A stretch of 64,000 nt of DNA from an uncultured Clostridia bacterium (GTDB lineage: Bacteria; Bacillota; Clostridia; Christensenellales; Aristaeellaceae), in the NCBI GenBank assembly GCA_946408995.1, contig CAMJUL010000003.1, positions 1 through 64,000 on the forward strand, given 5' to 3'. How positions within the stretch are numbered: position 1 is the stretch's first letter; each line of letters begins with the position of its first letter. This document shows, in pieces, positions 1-10,834 of the stretch. A program made the position numbers and the translations under genes. The notes beneath the pieces are model-generated. The model made no database searches. It was not told the DNA's origin and saw nothing but the letters and a program-made list of their open reading frames with translations.

Positions 1-119
1 CTACCAAGCGTGTAGTGGACTTTCACCACCAAGCTATTGCCCATGGCGGGCGTACGGCAAAACAGCCGGAAGGAGTCCAGCTCCCTCCGGCTGCTTTCGT
101 CCAAGCGCAAAGCAGGCCG

Positions 120-533
120 CTATTTTGTTTCCTTTTGCATGATCTCCCGCAGGGCAGGAAGCACCAGGGCGTCCGCAGGACACCAGGGCAACTCTTCCAG
201 CGCCTCCGGAGCGACCCAGCGCGCGCTTTGGTGTTCTGTCAGAGCAGGCGCCTTGCTGCCGGGAGAGCACAGAAAGACCTCCATGTACAGGTAAAAGGTT
301 GGATATGCGTATTCCACCTTGCAAAGCGCTTTCCGGGGACAGATCTCCATGCTTAATTCTTCCCTGATCTCCCGCCGTACGGCTTCTTCCCCGGTTTCAT
401 CCTGCTCGATTTTCCCCCCGGGCAGCTCCCAGCGGCCCGTTAACGGACCATACCCCCTTTGGCATGCCAGAACCCTGCCTTCATGCAGGATCGCTGCCGC
501 AGCGACCCGTACCGTTTTCTTTTCCGCGTCCAT
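120..533 (-). CDS. NUDIX hydrolase (MutT-like, 8-oxo-dGTP diphosphatase type)
   Basis: Nudix box GGKIEQDETGEEAVRREIREEL in the 137-aa ORF. Confidence 0.9.
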   Translation of the reverse strand: MDAEKKTVRVAAAAILHEGRVLACQRGYGPLTGRWELPGGKIEQDETGEEAVRREIREELSMEICPRKALCKVEYAYPTFYLYMEVFLCSPGSKAPALTEHQSARWVAPEALEELPWCPADALVLPALREIMQKETK

Positions 534-586
534 CCTTACGTCTCCTTTTACCCGGGCAAGCGCACAGCCTGCAGCGTATGACGTGC

Positions 587-2278
<1,692 letters not shown>

Positions 2279-2305
2279 TCAGCCAATATGAAAGGAAGGA
2301 TTCAA

Positions 2306-3493
2306 ATGAAAAAAGGGATCTGTCTCCTGCTCTGTTTGATGTTTGCTTTGGGAACGGGTTTTGCCCATGCCCAGGAGGAGCCCCAGGGACTGTCTTCCCT
2401 CGCGCTTTCCTATGGATTCAAAATGGGCGCCCCTCTGTCTTTTGGACAAATGTGGGACAGTGCCTACTTGGATTTCGTCGCCAAAAACTTTAATTCTGTG
2501 ACGATGACCAACGAAATGAAGGCCTATTCCATGCTGGACGAACGCCGATCCCGTTCTTCAGGGGATGACATGCCCCAAATCAATTTCAGCATGGCGGACA
2601 AGATGGTCCAGTGGGCTGCCGACAACGGCATTGGCGTACGCGGCCATGTTCTGGTCTGGGATGCCTACATGACGGACTGGTATTTCCATGAGGGCTATGA
2701 TCCCGCCAAACCCTACGCGGACCAGGAAACCATCCGCAAGCGCACCCGTTCTTATATCGAGCAGGTGATCACCCATTTTGAGCAAACCTTCCCCGGAACC
2801 GTCTATTGCTGGGACGTGGTCAATGAGGCTGTCGGGGACAGTCCCGCCGAATACGATGCGTCTGATCCCCGCCACCTCCGCACCGCAAGGAACGGCGGAG
2901 CAAACCTGTTTCAGAAATATATGGGAAACGATTATGTGGAATACGCCTTTCTTTACGCCAAAGACACCGTGGAAGCCCTTGGCGCGGACATCAAACTTTA
3001 TTACAACGATTACAACGCCTATTTCCCTGAAAAGGCCGCAGCCATCCTGAGTCTTGCCGATTCCGTCAACCATTTTGACGGGGACAGGGTCCTGTGCGAT
3101 GGGATCGGCATGCAGGGGTATATCGGAGGATACGGCACACAGGAGGGCTGTCTTGAGCAAAGCCATCTCGCCCTGATCCGCTCCGCGATCCTCGGGTATG
3201 CTGCCAAAGGGCTGGAAGTGCAGATCACCGAAATGGCGGTCCGCAATTTTGACCCGGCCCAAAGCGAACGGCACGCGGAGTATTACCGGGACCTGTTCCG
3301 GGTTTTTCTTTCCCTGAATACACAAGAAGATCCTCCGCTCAAGGCTGTCTCCATCTGGGGCCTGACCGACGACCCCCAAGCCAAAAAGGGAAGCTATACC
3401 TACAACCTGAACAGTCCTTATGGCGGATTGGTGGATGAGCACCTGAACCCCAAAAAAGCCTATGAGCTTGTTTATGAACTGATGGCAAAGTAA
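2306..3493 (+). CDS. Secreted endo-1,4-beta-xylanase, GH10 family
   Basis: N-terminal signal peptide; GH10 motifs VRGHVLVWD, WDVVNEAVGD, ITEMAVR, SIWGLTDD; start at ATG 2306 after aaggaagg. Confidence 0.92.
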   Translation: MKKGICLLLCLMFALGTGFAHAQEEPQGLSSLALSYGFKMGAPLSFGQMWDSAYLDFVAKNFNSVTMTNEMKAYSMLDERRSRSSGDDMPQINFSMADKMVQWAADNGIGVRGHVLVWDAYMTDWYFHEGYDPAKPYADQETIRKRTRSYIEQVITHFEQTFPGTVYCWDVVNEAVGDSPAEYDASDPRHLRTARNGGANLFQKYMGNDYVEYAFLYAKDTVEALGADIKLYYNDYNAYFPEKAAAILSLADSVNHFDGDRVLCDGIGMQGYIGGYGTQEGCLEQSHLALIRSAILGYAAKGLEVQITEMAVRNFDPAQSERHAEYYRDLFRVFLSLNTQEDPPLKAVSIWGLTDDPQAKKGSYTYNLNSPYGGLVDEHLNPKKAYELVYELMAK

Positions 3494-3517
3494 GCCCTCC
3501 TTCCCTTCCTGGATTCA

Positions 3518-3545
3518 GGCCCGGCCGATCGCCGGGCCTTTTCAC
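3518..3545 (+). terminator. Intrinsic terminator after xylanase
   Basis: ggcccggc-cgatc-gccgggcc followed by ttttc. Confidence 0.75.
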
Positions 3546-3648
3546 GGTCTTTCAGCCATGCTTTGAAAGCGGAAGGCTTGACGGACCGATTTTCCTCCTT
3601 TATACTCAGTTTGTTTCGAACCGATGCTGATTCTTTGGAGGGATCTCC

Positions 3649-5004
3649 ATGGCTGATACCGCCCGAACCCAGTTTGACCGAATGACCGGCGAAAGCATTC
3701 CGAAACTGATCATGACCCTTTCGGTGCCGACCATTCTGAGCGCCCTGGTCACAAACATCTACAATCTGGTGGATACCGCCTTCGTTGGCCGGCTTGGCAC
3801 CAGCCAAAGCGGCGCTGTAGGCGTTGTGTTTGGCTTCATGGCCATCATTCAGGCCGTAGGATTCATGTTTGGCCAAGGCGCCGGCAGCATTACAGCCCGT
3901 CTGCTCGGCGCCAAAGAGCCGCGAAAGGCTTCCAGGACCGCCTCTTCTGGCGTGTTCTGCTCTGTTCTTTTTGGGCTTGTCATTTCTCTTGGAAGCGCGT
4001 TCTTTCTGGACCCCATTGTACGCTTTCTCGGCAGCACCGACACCATCGCCCCTTACGCGAAAAGCTACCTGACCTACATCCTCCTGGCAGCTCCACTGAT
4101 GACCGGAAGCTATACCCTCAACAACCTTTTGCGTTACGAGGGGAAAGCCAACCTGGGGATGATCGGACTGATGGCAGGAGCAATGCTCAACATCGTCCTG
4201 GACCCGATCCTGATGTTTTCATTCGGCCTTGGCATAGCCGGCGCGGCCATTGCCACCGCATCCAGCCAGATCCTTTCCTTCTTGATCCTGCTGGGGATGT
4301 TCCTGCGGAGAAAAACCACCGTCACCCTGTCCATCAAAAACGTGGACCTGCGCCCCGGGCCGGTGCTGGACATCATGTCCACAGGAGCTCCGAGCCTCCT
4401 GAGGCAGATCCTGAACAGCATCGCCACCATCCTGCTCAACAGCAGTGCTTCGGTTTACGGGGACGAAGCCGTCGCAGCCATGAGCATCGTTTCAAGGATC
4501 TCTTTCTTTGTTTTTGCCCTGGCCCTCGGCATCGGTCAGGGGTTCCAGCCTGTCTGCGCTTTCAATTACGGGGCCAAACAGTATTCCAGGCTTCGCAGTG
4601 CCTTTAAGGTGACGGTCTTCCTCAGTGAATCCGTCATCATCGCAGCCGCTTTCATCGCTCTTTTGCTCTCCGGACGGCTGATCGGCGTATTCCGCGATGA
4701 TCCTGAAGTCATTCGGATCGGGACCCGGGCCTTGCAACTGCAGATGGTCACCATCCCGCTTCTTCCCTTTACGATGTGCACCGAAATGCTTTATCAAAGC
4801 ACAGGCCACCGTCTTGGCGCGTCCTTCCTTTCCAGCGCGCGAAGCGGTCTGTTCTTTATCCCAAGCCTCCTGCTTCTGGGTTCCTGGCGCGGGTTGAACG
4901 GCATCCAGGAGGCGCAGCCGCTCGCCTACCTTCTTTCCGTCCCTCTCTCCCTCTTCTTTGTGATCCGCTTTTTCCGACTTCTTCCAAAGAAAGATGGCGC
5001 ATAA
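3649..5004 (+). CDS. MATE family efflux transporter
   Basis: Multi-TM protein with MATE-type sequence (PKLIMTLSVPTILSALVTNIYNLVDTAFVGRLGTSQSGAVGV); SD ggaggg. Confidence 0.93.
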   Translation: MADTARTQFDRMTGESIPKLIMTLSVPTILSALVTNIYNLVDTAFVGRLGTSQSGAVGVVFGFMAIIQAVGFMFGQGAGSITARLLGAKEPRKASRTASSGVFCSVLFGLVISLGSAFFLDPIVRFLGSTDTIAPYAKSYLTYILLAAPLMTGSYTLNNLLRYEGKANLGMIGLMAGAMLNIVLDPILMFSFGLGIAGAAIATASSQILSFLILLGMFLRRKTTVTLSIKNVDLRPGPVLDIMSTGAPSLLRQILNSIATILLNSSASVYGDEAVAAMSIVSRISFFVFALALGIGQGFQPVCAFNYGAKQYSRLRSAFKVTVFLSESVIIAAAFIALLLSGRLIGVFRDDPEVIRIGTRALQLQMVTIPLLPFTMCTEMLYQSTGHRLGASFLSSARSGLFFIPSLLLLGSWRGLNGIQEAQPLAYLLSVPLSLFFVIRFFRLLPKKDGA

Positions 5005-5059
5005 AGCGGCCTTATCGCTGCGCTCCCCCCGTTCGAACCCGTGCAAAGCCCGTTTTCTA

Positions 5060-5088
5060 TTGACTTTTCAAAGGGAACGTGCTATGAA
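5060..5088 (+). promoter_or_regulatory. Sigma70-type promoter for rnpB
   Basis: TTGACT - 17 bp - TATGAA immediately upstream of the rnpB 5' end. Confidence 0.65.
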
Positions 5089-5093
5089 TAGTA

Positions 5094-5437
5094 TGCGGCA
5101 AAGGCGGCCGAATGGCTGCGTGCCTTCGGGCATGAGGAAAGTCCGAGCACCACAGGGCAGGATGCCAGTTAACGGCTGGTGGAGGCGACTCCAAGGCAAG
5201 TGCAACAGAAAGATACCGCCGTTCTTCGGAACGGTAAGGGTGGAAATGTGCGGTAAGAGCGCACGGGCGGCCTGGCGACTCGTCCGTCATGTAAACCCCA
5301 TCCGGTGCAAGATCCAGAAGACACACAGGGCGGCCCGTCCTGTCTTCGCAGTATCGCTTGAGCACATTGGCGACTTTGTGTCCAGATAGATGGCCATTTT
5401 CAACAGAACTCGGCTTACAAGCCGCGCTTTGCCGCAC
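5094..5437 (+). ncRNA. rnpB: RNase P RNA (M1 RNA)
   Basis: Conserved gaggaaagtccgagcacc...cagggcaggatgcc; 3' cagaactcggcttaca; P1 pairing of tgcggcaaaggcggc with gccgcgctttgccgca; T-run follows. Confidence 0.93.
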
Positions 5438-5502
5438 TGTTTTTTTCTGAAATCTTTCCCCCGAAAAATCACAGAAAAACCTCAAAAATCTAAAAAATGG
5501 AA

Positions 5503-5531
5503 TTGACTTGTTCCGGGTTTAGCGGTATAAT
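5503..5531 (+). promoter_or_regulatory. Promoter for the tRNA-Thr/tRNA-Pro pair
   Basis: TTGACT - 17 bp - TATAAT. Confidence 0.75.
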
Positions 5532-5540
5532 AATGCCTGT

Positions 5541-5616
5541 GCCAATGTGGCTCAGCTGGTAGAGCAGCGGTTTCGTAAACCGCAGGTCAAGGGTTCGAGT
5601 CCCTTCATTGGCTCCA
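5541..5616 (+). tRNA. tRNA-Thr (CGT anticodon), CCA encoded
   Basis: gccaatg...cattggctcca acceptor; anticodon stem-loop gcggt-ttcgtaa-accgc; T-loop gggttcgagtccc. Confidence 0.95.
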
Positions 5617-5618
5617 GA

Positions 5619-5695
5619 CGAGGTGTAGCGCAGTTTGGTAGCGCGTTTGGTTCGGGACCAAAAGGTCGTGGGTTCAAATCCCGCCACCTCGACCA
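5619..5695 (+). tRNA. tRNA-Pro (CGG anticodon), CCA encoded
   Basis: cgaggtg...cacctcgacca acceptor; anticodon stem-loop ttggt-tcgggac-caa gives CGG; T-loop gggttcaaatccc. Confidence 0.95.
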
Positions 5696-5698
5696 CAT

Positions 5699-5723
5699 CC
5701 ACCGCATGTACGGTGGTTTTTTT
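5699..5723 (+). terminator. Intrinsic terminator after tRNA pair
   Basis: ccaccg-catgta-cggtgg-ttttttt. Confidence 0.85.
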
Positions 5724-5902
5724 ATGCCTTCCTGCGCCGGTTCCTGCAGCACGAGGCGCATTTTTTTTGTATTTATTTATAAATCCTCTTCCCTTTCTCA
5801 ATTGTTTATGATAGAATTATGTATATCCGTTTGACTGTCAATAATATGCTTTTCAGGCAGGATTATTCTGTCAGTTTATTTCCTTTATGAAAGGAGGACC
5901 CT

Positions 5903-7567
5903 ATGGCACAAACCTCCAAACTTAAAATCATCTCCTTGGGCGGTGTGGACGAAATCGGAAAGAACATGACCCTTCTTGAATACGATGACGACATTCTGGT
6001 GGTCGATTGCGGGTCCATGTTTCCAAGCGATGACATGCTTGGGATTGATCTTGTTATTCCGGACATCTCTTACCTGATCGCAAACAGGGACCGCGTGCGC
6101 GGATACGTTTTCACCCATGGACACGAGGACCATATCGGAGCCAGTCCTTATATCCTTGAACAGGTTCCGGCTCCCATCTACGGCACCAGGCTGACCCTGA
6201 GCCTGATCGATATCAAGCTGCGGGAGCATCGGGTCAACGGAATCAAATTCAACACCGTCGAGCCCAAGGACGAAGTCCGAATCGGCGCCTTCCGGGTCAA
6301 ATTCATCAAAGTAAACCACTCCATCCCTGGAGCCTGTGCCCTGATCATTACTTGCGGGGCCGGTGTGGTCGTCCACTCAGGCGACTTTAAAATCGACTAT
6401 ACGCCCGTGGACGGACAGGTAACGGATCTTGGAAGTCTGGCCGAGACCGGAAGCAAAGGTGTGCTGGCCCTCTTGTGCGAAAGCACCAACATCGAGCGCC
6501 CCGGCTATACCATGAGCGAGCGCAAGATCGGTGAAACCTTCATCAACCAGTTCCGCAACGCCTCCGGCCGCGTGATCGTGGCCATGTTCGCCAGCAACAT
6601 CAACCGCATGCAGCAGGTGATCGACAGCGGACTCCAGTTTGGCAGAAAAGTCTGCTTTGTCGGACGAAGCATGGTCAGCGTATCCCAGGTGGCTATGGAT
6701 ATCGGCGAATTGGTGATCCCTCCAAATGCCCTTCTTGAAATCGACGATCTGGATCATTACAGGGATGACGAGATCCTGATCCTGACCACCGGAAGCCAGG
6801 GAGAGCCCATGAGCGGACTGACCCGCATGGCGTTTTCGGAGCATCGGAAGCTTCAGATCAAGCAAAGCGACAAGGTCATCATCTCCGCCACCCCGATCCC
6901 GGGAAACGAAAAATTTGTGTCCCGCGTCATCAATCAGCTCTATCGCTGTGGCGCCGAGGTCATTTACGAGGCCATGGCGGAGGTCCATGTTTCCGGTCAT
7001 GCCTGTCAGGAAGAGATCAAGCTTTTCCATACCCTGGTCAAGCCCAGGTATTTTATCCCTGTCCATGGGGAATACAGAATGCTCTGGCAGCACGCGGAGC
7101 TTGCGGAATCCCTTGGCATGCCGCGGGAAAACATTGTGATCCCGGTCATGGGCAATGTGATCGAAATGGACAAGAACGGCGTTGCGATCACAGGCACCGT
7201 TCCCACCGGCGAGGTCCTGATCGACGGTCTTGGCATCGGGGACGTCGGCAATGTGGTCCTCAGGGACAGAAAGCACCTCTCCCAGGACGGCCTGATCATC
7301 GTCGCCATGGCCTTTGACAGGACCAACGGCATCCTGGTTTCCGGGCCCGATGTGATTTCCCGCGGGTTTGTTTACGTCAGGGAAAATGAGGACATCATCG
7401 AAAGCACCCGGGAAATCGTACGGAACATCATCGCATCCTATGACCACATCGACAGCGGCGATTGGGCAAGCATCAAAAATCGGATCAAGGATGAACTGCA
7501 CCGATACATCTATGAGAAAATCAAACGGAATCCCATGATCCTCCCGATCATCGTCGACTTGGGATAA
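5903..7567 (+). CDS. Ribonuclease J
   Basis: Metallo-beta-lactamase/beta-CASP motif HGHEDHIGA; GTGSQGEPMSGLTRMA-like segment (TTGSQGEPMSGLTRMA). Confidence 0.95.
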   Translation: MAQTSKLKIISLGGVDEIGKNMTLLEYDDDILVVDCGSMFPSDDMLGIDLVIPDISYLIANRDRVRGYVFTHGHEDHIGASPYILEQVPAPIYGTRLTLSLIDIKLREHRVNGIKFNTVEPKDEVRIGAFRVKFIKVNHSIPGACALIITCGAGVVVHSGDFKIDYTPVDGQVTDLGSLAETGSKGVLALLCESTNIERPGYTMSERKIGETFINQFRNASGRVIVAMFASNINRMQQVIDSGLQFGRKVCFVGRSMVSVSQVAMDIGELVIPPNALLEIDDLDHYRDDEILILTTGSQGEPMSGLTRMAFSEHRKLQIKQSDKVIISATPIPGNEKFVSRVINQLYRCGAEVIYEAMAEVHVSGHACQEEIKLFHTLVKPRYFIPVHGEYRMLWQHAELAESLGMPRENIVIPVMGNVIEMDKNGVAITGTVPTGEVLIDGLGIGDVGNVVLRDRKHLSQDGLIIVAMAFDRTNGILVSGPDVISRGFVYVRENEDIIESTREIVRNIIASYDHIDSGDWASIKNRIKDELHRYIYEKIKRNPMILPIIVDLG

Positions 7568-7576
7568 AACATAAGC

Positions 7577-7628
7577 GCAGGCAGCAAAAAGGGAGACCGG
7601 ACATCCGGCCTCCCTTTTTGCTGCCTGC
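7577..7628. terminator. Bidirectional intrinsic terminator between convergent RNase J and hslU
   Basis: Near-perfect inverted repeat gcaggcagcaaaaagggag-accgg-acat-ccgg-cctccctttttgctgcctgc. Confidence 0.85.
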
Positions 7629-7632
7629 TTAT

Positions 7633-8997
7633 TCAAAGAATGTACTTTTTGACATCGGTCTCCTTGGCCGCTTTGACATGCTGTCTTACATACTCTGGAG
7701 TAATTTCCAATTGCACCTCCGGCATGTTTTCCCCGCCTGCATTAAAGGAAACATCCTCCAAAAGCTCTTCGAAAATGCCATGGAGCCGTCTGGCGCCAAT
7801 GTCCTCGCCCATTTCGTTGGCGTTCATGGCGGCCTTCGCGATCTCGCCAAGGGCTTCCGGTTGGAAACTCAGGTGGACCCTGTCCACCTCCAAAAGAGCC
7901 TGGTACTGCCTGGTCAGCGCGTTGTCCGGCTGCGTCAGGATCTTCTCAAAATCCTCCTGAGTCAGGCTGCGCAATTCAACATGCACCGGAAACCGGCCCT
8001 GGAGTTCGGGGATCAGGTCCGACACCTTGCTGACCTGGAAGGCGCCCGCGGCAATAAACAGCATATAATCCGTCCGCACCGGGCCGTACTTGGTGGTTAC
8101 GGTGCTGCCCTCCACGATCGGGAGGATGTCCCGCTGAACGCCTTCCCGGCTTACATCCGGTCCGCTTCCATTCCCGCCCCGGCCGGCGATCTTATCGATC
8201 TCGTCCAAAAAAACGATCCCGCTTTGCTCGGCCCGGCGCACGGCCTCCTCCTGGATATCGTCTTTGTCGATCAGCTTGTTGGATTCCTCTTCGATGAGGA
8301 TTTTCCGGGCATCCTTTACCTTGACCCGCCTGGGTTTCATTTTCTTTGGCATCATGCCGCCAAATACGTCCCCGATGCTGATCGAGGCGCCTCCCAGTTC
8401 CAACTGAGGAGCTGCTTCCTCCACTTCGATCTCAAGCTCCCGGTCCTCCAGTTCGCCCCGGGCCAGCTTTTCCCGGATCTCTTCCCGGCGCATCGACAGG
8501 GTATTTCTTTCCTCCTCGTTCATTTCCGGTTCTTTGTTTTTCCCAAGAAGGATGTCCAGGGGATTGGCGCTTGTTTTCTTCACCGGATGCGCAAGCAGTT
8601 CCACAAGCCGTTCCTGCGCGTGCATTTCCGCCTTGTCCTTCACCCTTTCGGCGTGCTCGCTGCGCACCATGCGAATGGCGTTTTCCATAAGATCCCGGAT
8701 GATGGACTCCACGTCCCTGCCGACATAGCCCACTTCCGTGAATTTAGTTGCCTCGACCTTGACAAAGGGAGCCTTCACAAGCTTTGCGAGCCTTCTGGCG
8801 ATCTCGGTTTTCCCGACACCGGTAGGGCCGATCATCAGGATGTTTTTCGGATAGATCTCTTCCCGCATCTCATCGGAAAGCCGGTTTCTGCGGTAACGGT
8901 TGCGCAGCGCGATGGCGACGGCCTTTTTGGCCTCATCCTGCCCAATAATGTATCTGTCCAATTCCCGCACTACTTCGCGGGGAGTCAGTTCATTCAT
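7633..8997 (-). CDS. hslU: HslU, ATPase subunit of HslUV protease
   Basis: [37 protein letters not shown]; Walker [32 protein letters not shown]. Confidence 0.97.
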   Translation of the reverse strand: MNELTPREVVRELDRYIIGQDEAKKAVAIALRNRYRRNRLSDEMREEIYPKNILMIGPTGVGKTEIARRLAKLVKAPFVKVEATKFTEVGYVGRDVESIIRDLMENAIRMVRSEHAERVKDKAEMHAQERLVELLAHPVKKTSANPLDILLGKNKEPEMNEEERNTLSMRREEIREKLARGELEDRELEIEVEEAAPQLELGGASISIGDVFGGMMPKKMKPRRVKVKDARKILIEEESNKLIDKDDIQEEAVRRAEQSGIVFLDEIDKIAGRGGNGSGPDVSREGVQRDILPIVEGSTVTTKYGPVRTDYMLFIAAGAFQVSKVSDLIPELQGRFPVHVELRSLTQEDFEKILTQPDNALTRQYQALLEVDRVHLSFQPEALGEIAKAAMNANEMGEDIGARRLHGIFEELLEDVSFNAGGENMPEVQLEITPEYVRQHVKAAKETDVKKYIL

Positions 8998-8999
8998 TC

Positions 9000-9533
9000 T
9001 CAGACATCCTCCACAATGATATGGTCATTGGTATACACACAAATGCTGGCCGCGATCCGAAGGGCTTTTTCCGCGATCTCGTGGGCAGAAAGATCTGTGT
9101 TCTGAACCAGTGCGCGGGCCGCTGCAAGGGCATAATTTCCCCCGCTTCCGATGGCGGCGACCCCCTCGTCAGGGTCGATGACCTCGCCCGTTCCGCTGAC
9201 GATCAGCAGCGTGTTTTTGTCCGCCACGATCAGCATTGCTTCCAGCTGGCGGATCCCCTTGTCCCCCCGCCAGTCCTGCGCGAGTTCGACAGCGGCCCGC
9301 TCCAGATTGCCTCCGCAGCCCGTCAGCTTTTCCTCAAACCGTTCACAAAGGGAGAAAGCGTCGGCGACAGAGCCGGCAAAACCGGTCACCACGGAATCAT
9401 TGTAAATGCGCCTGACCTTCCGCGCCGTTCCCTTCAGAATGGTGCTCTCCCCCATGGTGACCTGTCCATCCCCGGCAACAGCGATCTGACCGTTTTTGCG
9501 CACAGCGCAAATCGTTGTTCCTTTTATGTTCAT
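9000..9533 (-). CDS. hslV: HslV, peptidase subunit of HslUV protease
   Basis: [29 protein letters not shown]; start at ATG 9533 with ggagg upstream. Confidence 0.95.
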   Translation of the reverse strand: MNIKGTTICAVRKNGQIAVAGDGQVTMGESTILKGTARKVRRIYNDSVVTGFAGSVADAFSLCERFEEKLTGCGGNLERAAVELAQDWRGDKGIRQLEAMLIVADKNTLLIVSGTGEVIDPDEGVAAIGSGGNYALAAARALVQNTDLSAHEIAEKALRIAASICVYTNDHIIVEDV

Positions 9534-10834
9534 GTCCGATTCCTCCAATCCAGATGATCCAAAAGATGCAGGGATCTTTCTGCGATCAATCCATTTTTCT
9601 TCATTTTGTCTTTCATGCGTTCGGGCCAGGGCTCCATCAGGGAAAAGGTGATGTTCATCGGCTGGAAACTCCTGTTGGCCGAGGAAACATAATACCCAAG
9701 CGCCCCTATGGCCGTATTCCGCGTCAGCTCAGGGAATTCCCTTCCAAGCGCGAGACAGGATGCGCAGATCCCCGCGTACAGTCCGCTCGCCGCGCTTTCC
9801 ACATACCCTTCCACGCCGGTGATCTGCCCGGCAAAAAACAGACCGGGCCTGGAGAGGACCTGAAAATGCCTGTCCAGAAAACCGGGACTGTTCAAAAAAG
9901 TGTTTCGATGCATGACGCCATAACGCACAAACTCCGCGTCTTCCAAACCGGGGATCATGCCAAAGACCCGTTTCTGCTCTGAAAAAAGCAGCCGCGTCTG
10001 GAAACCGACCATATTGTACATCTCGTCCCCGGCATCGTCCTGCCTCAACTGGACGTTGGCGAACAGATGCTCCGCGTGATGCTTCAGACCGGCCGCCTTC
10101 ATGGGACCGAAGGCCAGGGTCATGGGGCCGCGTTTGGCCATGGATTCCACCGGCATACACCCTTCAAAGACCATGGACTCCTCAAAGCCGTGGACTGGAG
10201 CCGTCTGAGCATGCACCAGCGCGTCCACAAAAGCAAGATAAGTCTCCTTGTCCATCGGACAGTTCAGGTAATCGTCTCCGTCGCCTCTGTCATACCTGGA
10301 GGCGCGAAACACCTTCTCCATATGGATTGAGGATTTCAGGACGATGGGAGCGGCCGCGTCATAGAAATTCAACGTGCTCACGCCGTCCAGGCCCTCGATG
10401 GCGCGGCATAGCGCGTCACTGGCCAGGGGTCCGGCGGCGATGACCGCAATTCCCTCCGGCAGGGCAGTGACCTCCCCCGGAACAATCTCGATCAGGGGAT
10501 GGTTCCGAATCGCCTCCGTAATAGCTCCCGAAAAGCCAAGCCTGTCTACAGCCAAAGCCCCTCCGGCTGGGACACTGTTCCCATCCGCCGCCTTCATGAC
10601 AAGGCTGCCAAGATGGCGCATTTCTTCCTTCAGCAGCCCGACCGCATTCTGGATGCGATTGGATCGAAGAGAGTTGGAACAGACCAGCTCCCCGAAAAGC
10701 GGGCTGTGATGCGCCGGGGACATTTTGTCCGGCTTCATTTCGTACAGCCGGACCTTTACTCCGCTTTCCGCCGCCTGCCAAGCGGCTTCACAGCCTGCCA
10801 GCCCGGCGCCGACCACCGATATTGTTTCCATCAT
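9530..10834 (-). CDS. trmFO: TrmFO, methylenetetrahydrofolate-tRNA-(uracil-5-)-methyltransferase
   Basis: [29 protein letters not shown]...[12 protein letters not shown]; synteny with topA and hslVU. Confidence 0.95.
   Translation of the reverse strand: MMETISVVGAGLAGCEAAWQAAESGVKVRLYEMKPDKMSPAHHSPLFGELVCSNSLRSNRIQNAVGLLKEEMRHLGSLVMKAADGNSVPAGGALAVDRLGFSGAITEAIRNHPLIEIVPGEVTALPEGIAVIAAGPLASDALCRAIEGLDGVSTLNFYDAAAPIVLKSSIHMEKVFRASRYDRGDGDDYLNCPMDKETYLAFVDALVHAQTAPVHGFEESMVFEGCMPVESMAKRGPMTLAFGPMKAAGLKHHAEHLFANVQLRQDDAGDEMYNMVGFQTRLLFSEQKRVFGMIPGLEDAEFVRYGVMHRNTFLNSPGFLDRHFQVLSRPGLFFAGQITGVEGYVESAASGLYAGICASCLALGREFPELTRNTAIGALGYYVSSANRSFQPMNITFSLMEPWPERMKDKMKKNGLIAERSLHLLDHLDWRNRT

Noticed and set aside
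5490-5801. Minus-strand ORF VAGFEPTTFWSRTKRATKLRYTSSGANEGTRTLDLRF
   Set aside because: Classic spurious ORF translated antisense through tRNA genes; commonly misannotated.
6377-7636. 419-aa minus-strand ORF opposite RNase J
   Set aside because: Antisense to a conserved gene; composition (His/Asp-rich) typical of a shadow frame.
7618-9105. 495-aa plus-strand ORF opposite hslU
   Set aside because: Antisense shadow ORF.
9518-9533. HslV N-terminus MNIKG before the catalytic-type TT looked like an unusual propeptide
   Set aside because: Short propeptides before TTI are known in other HslV/ClpQ proteins; not anomalous.
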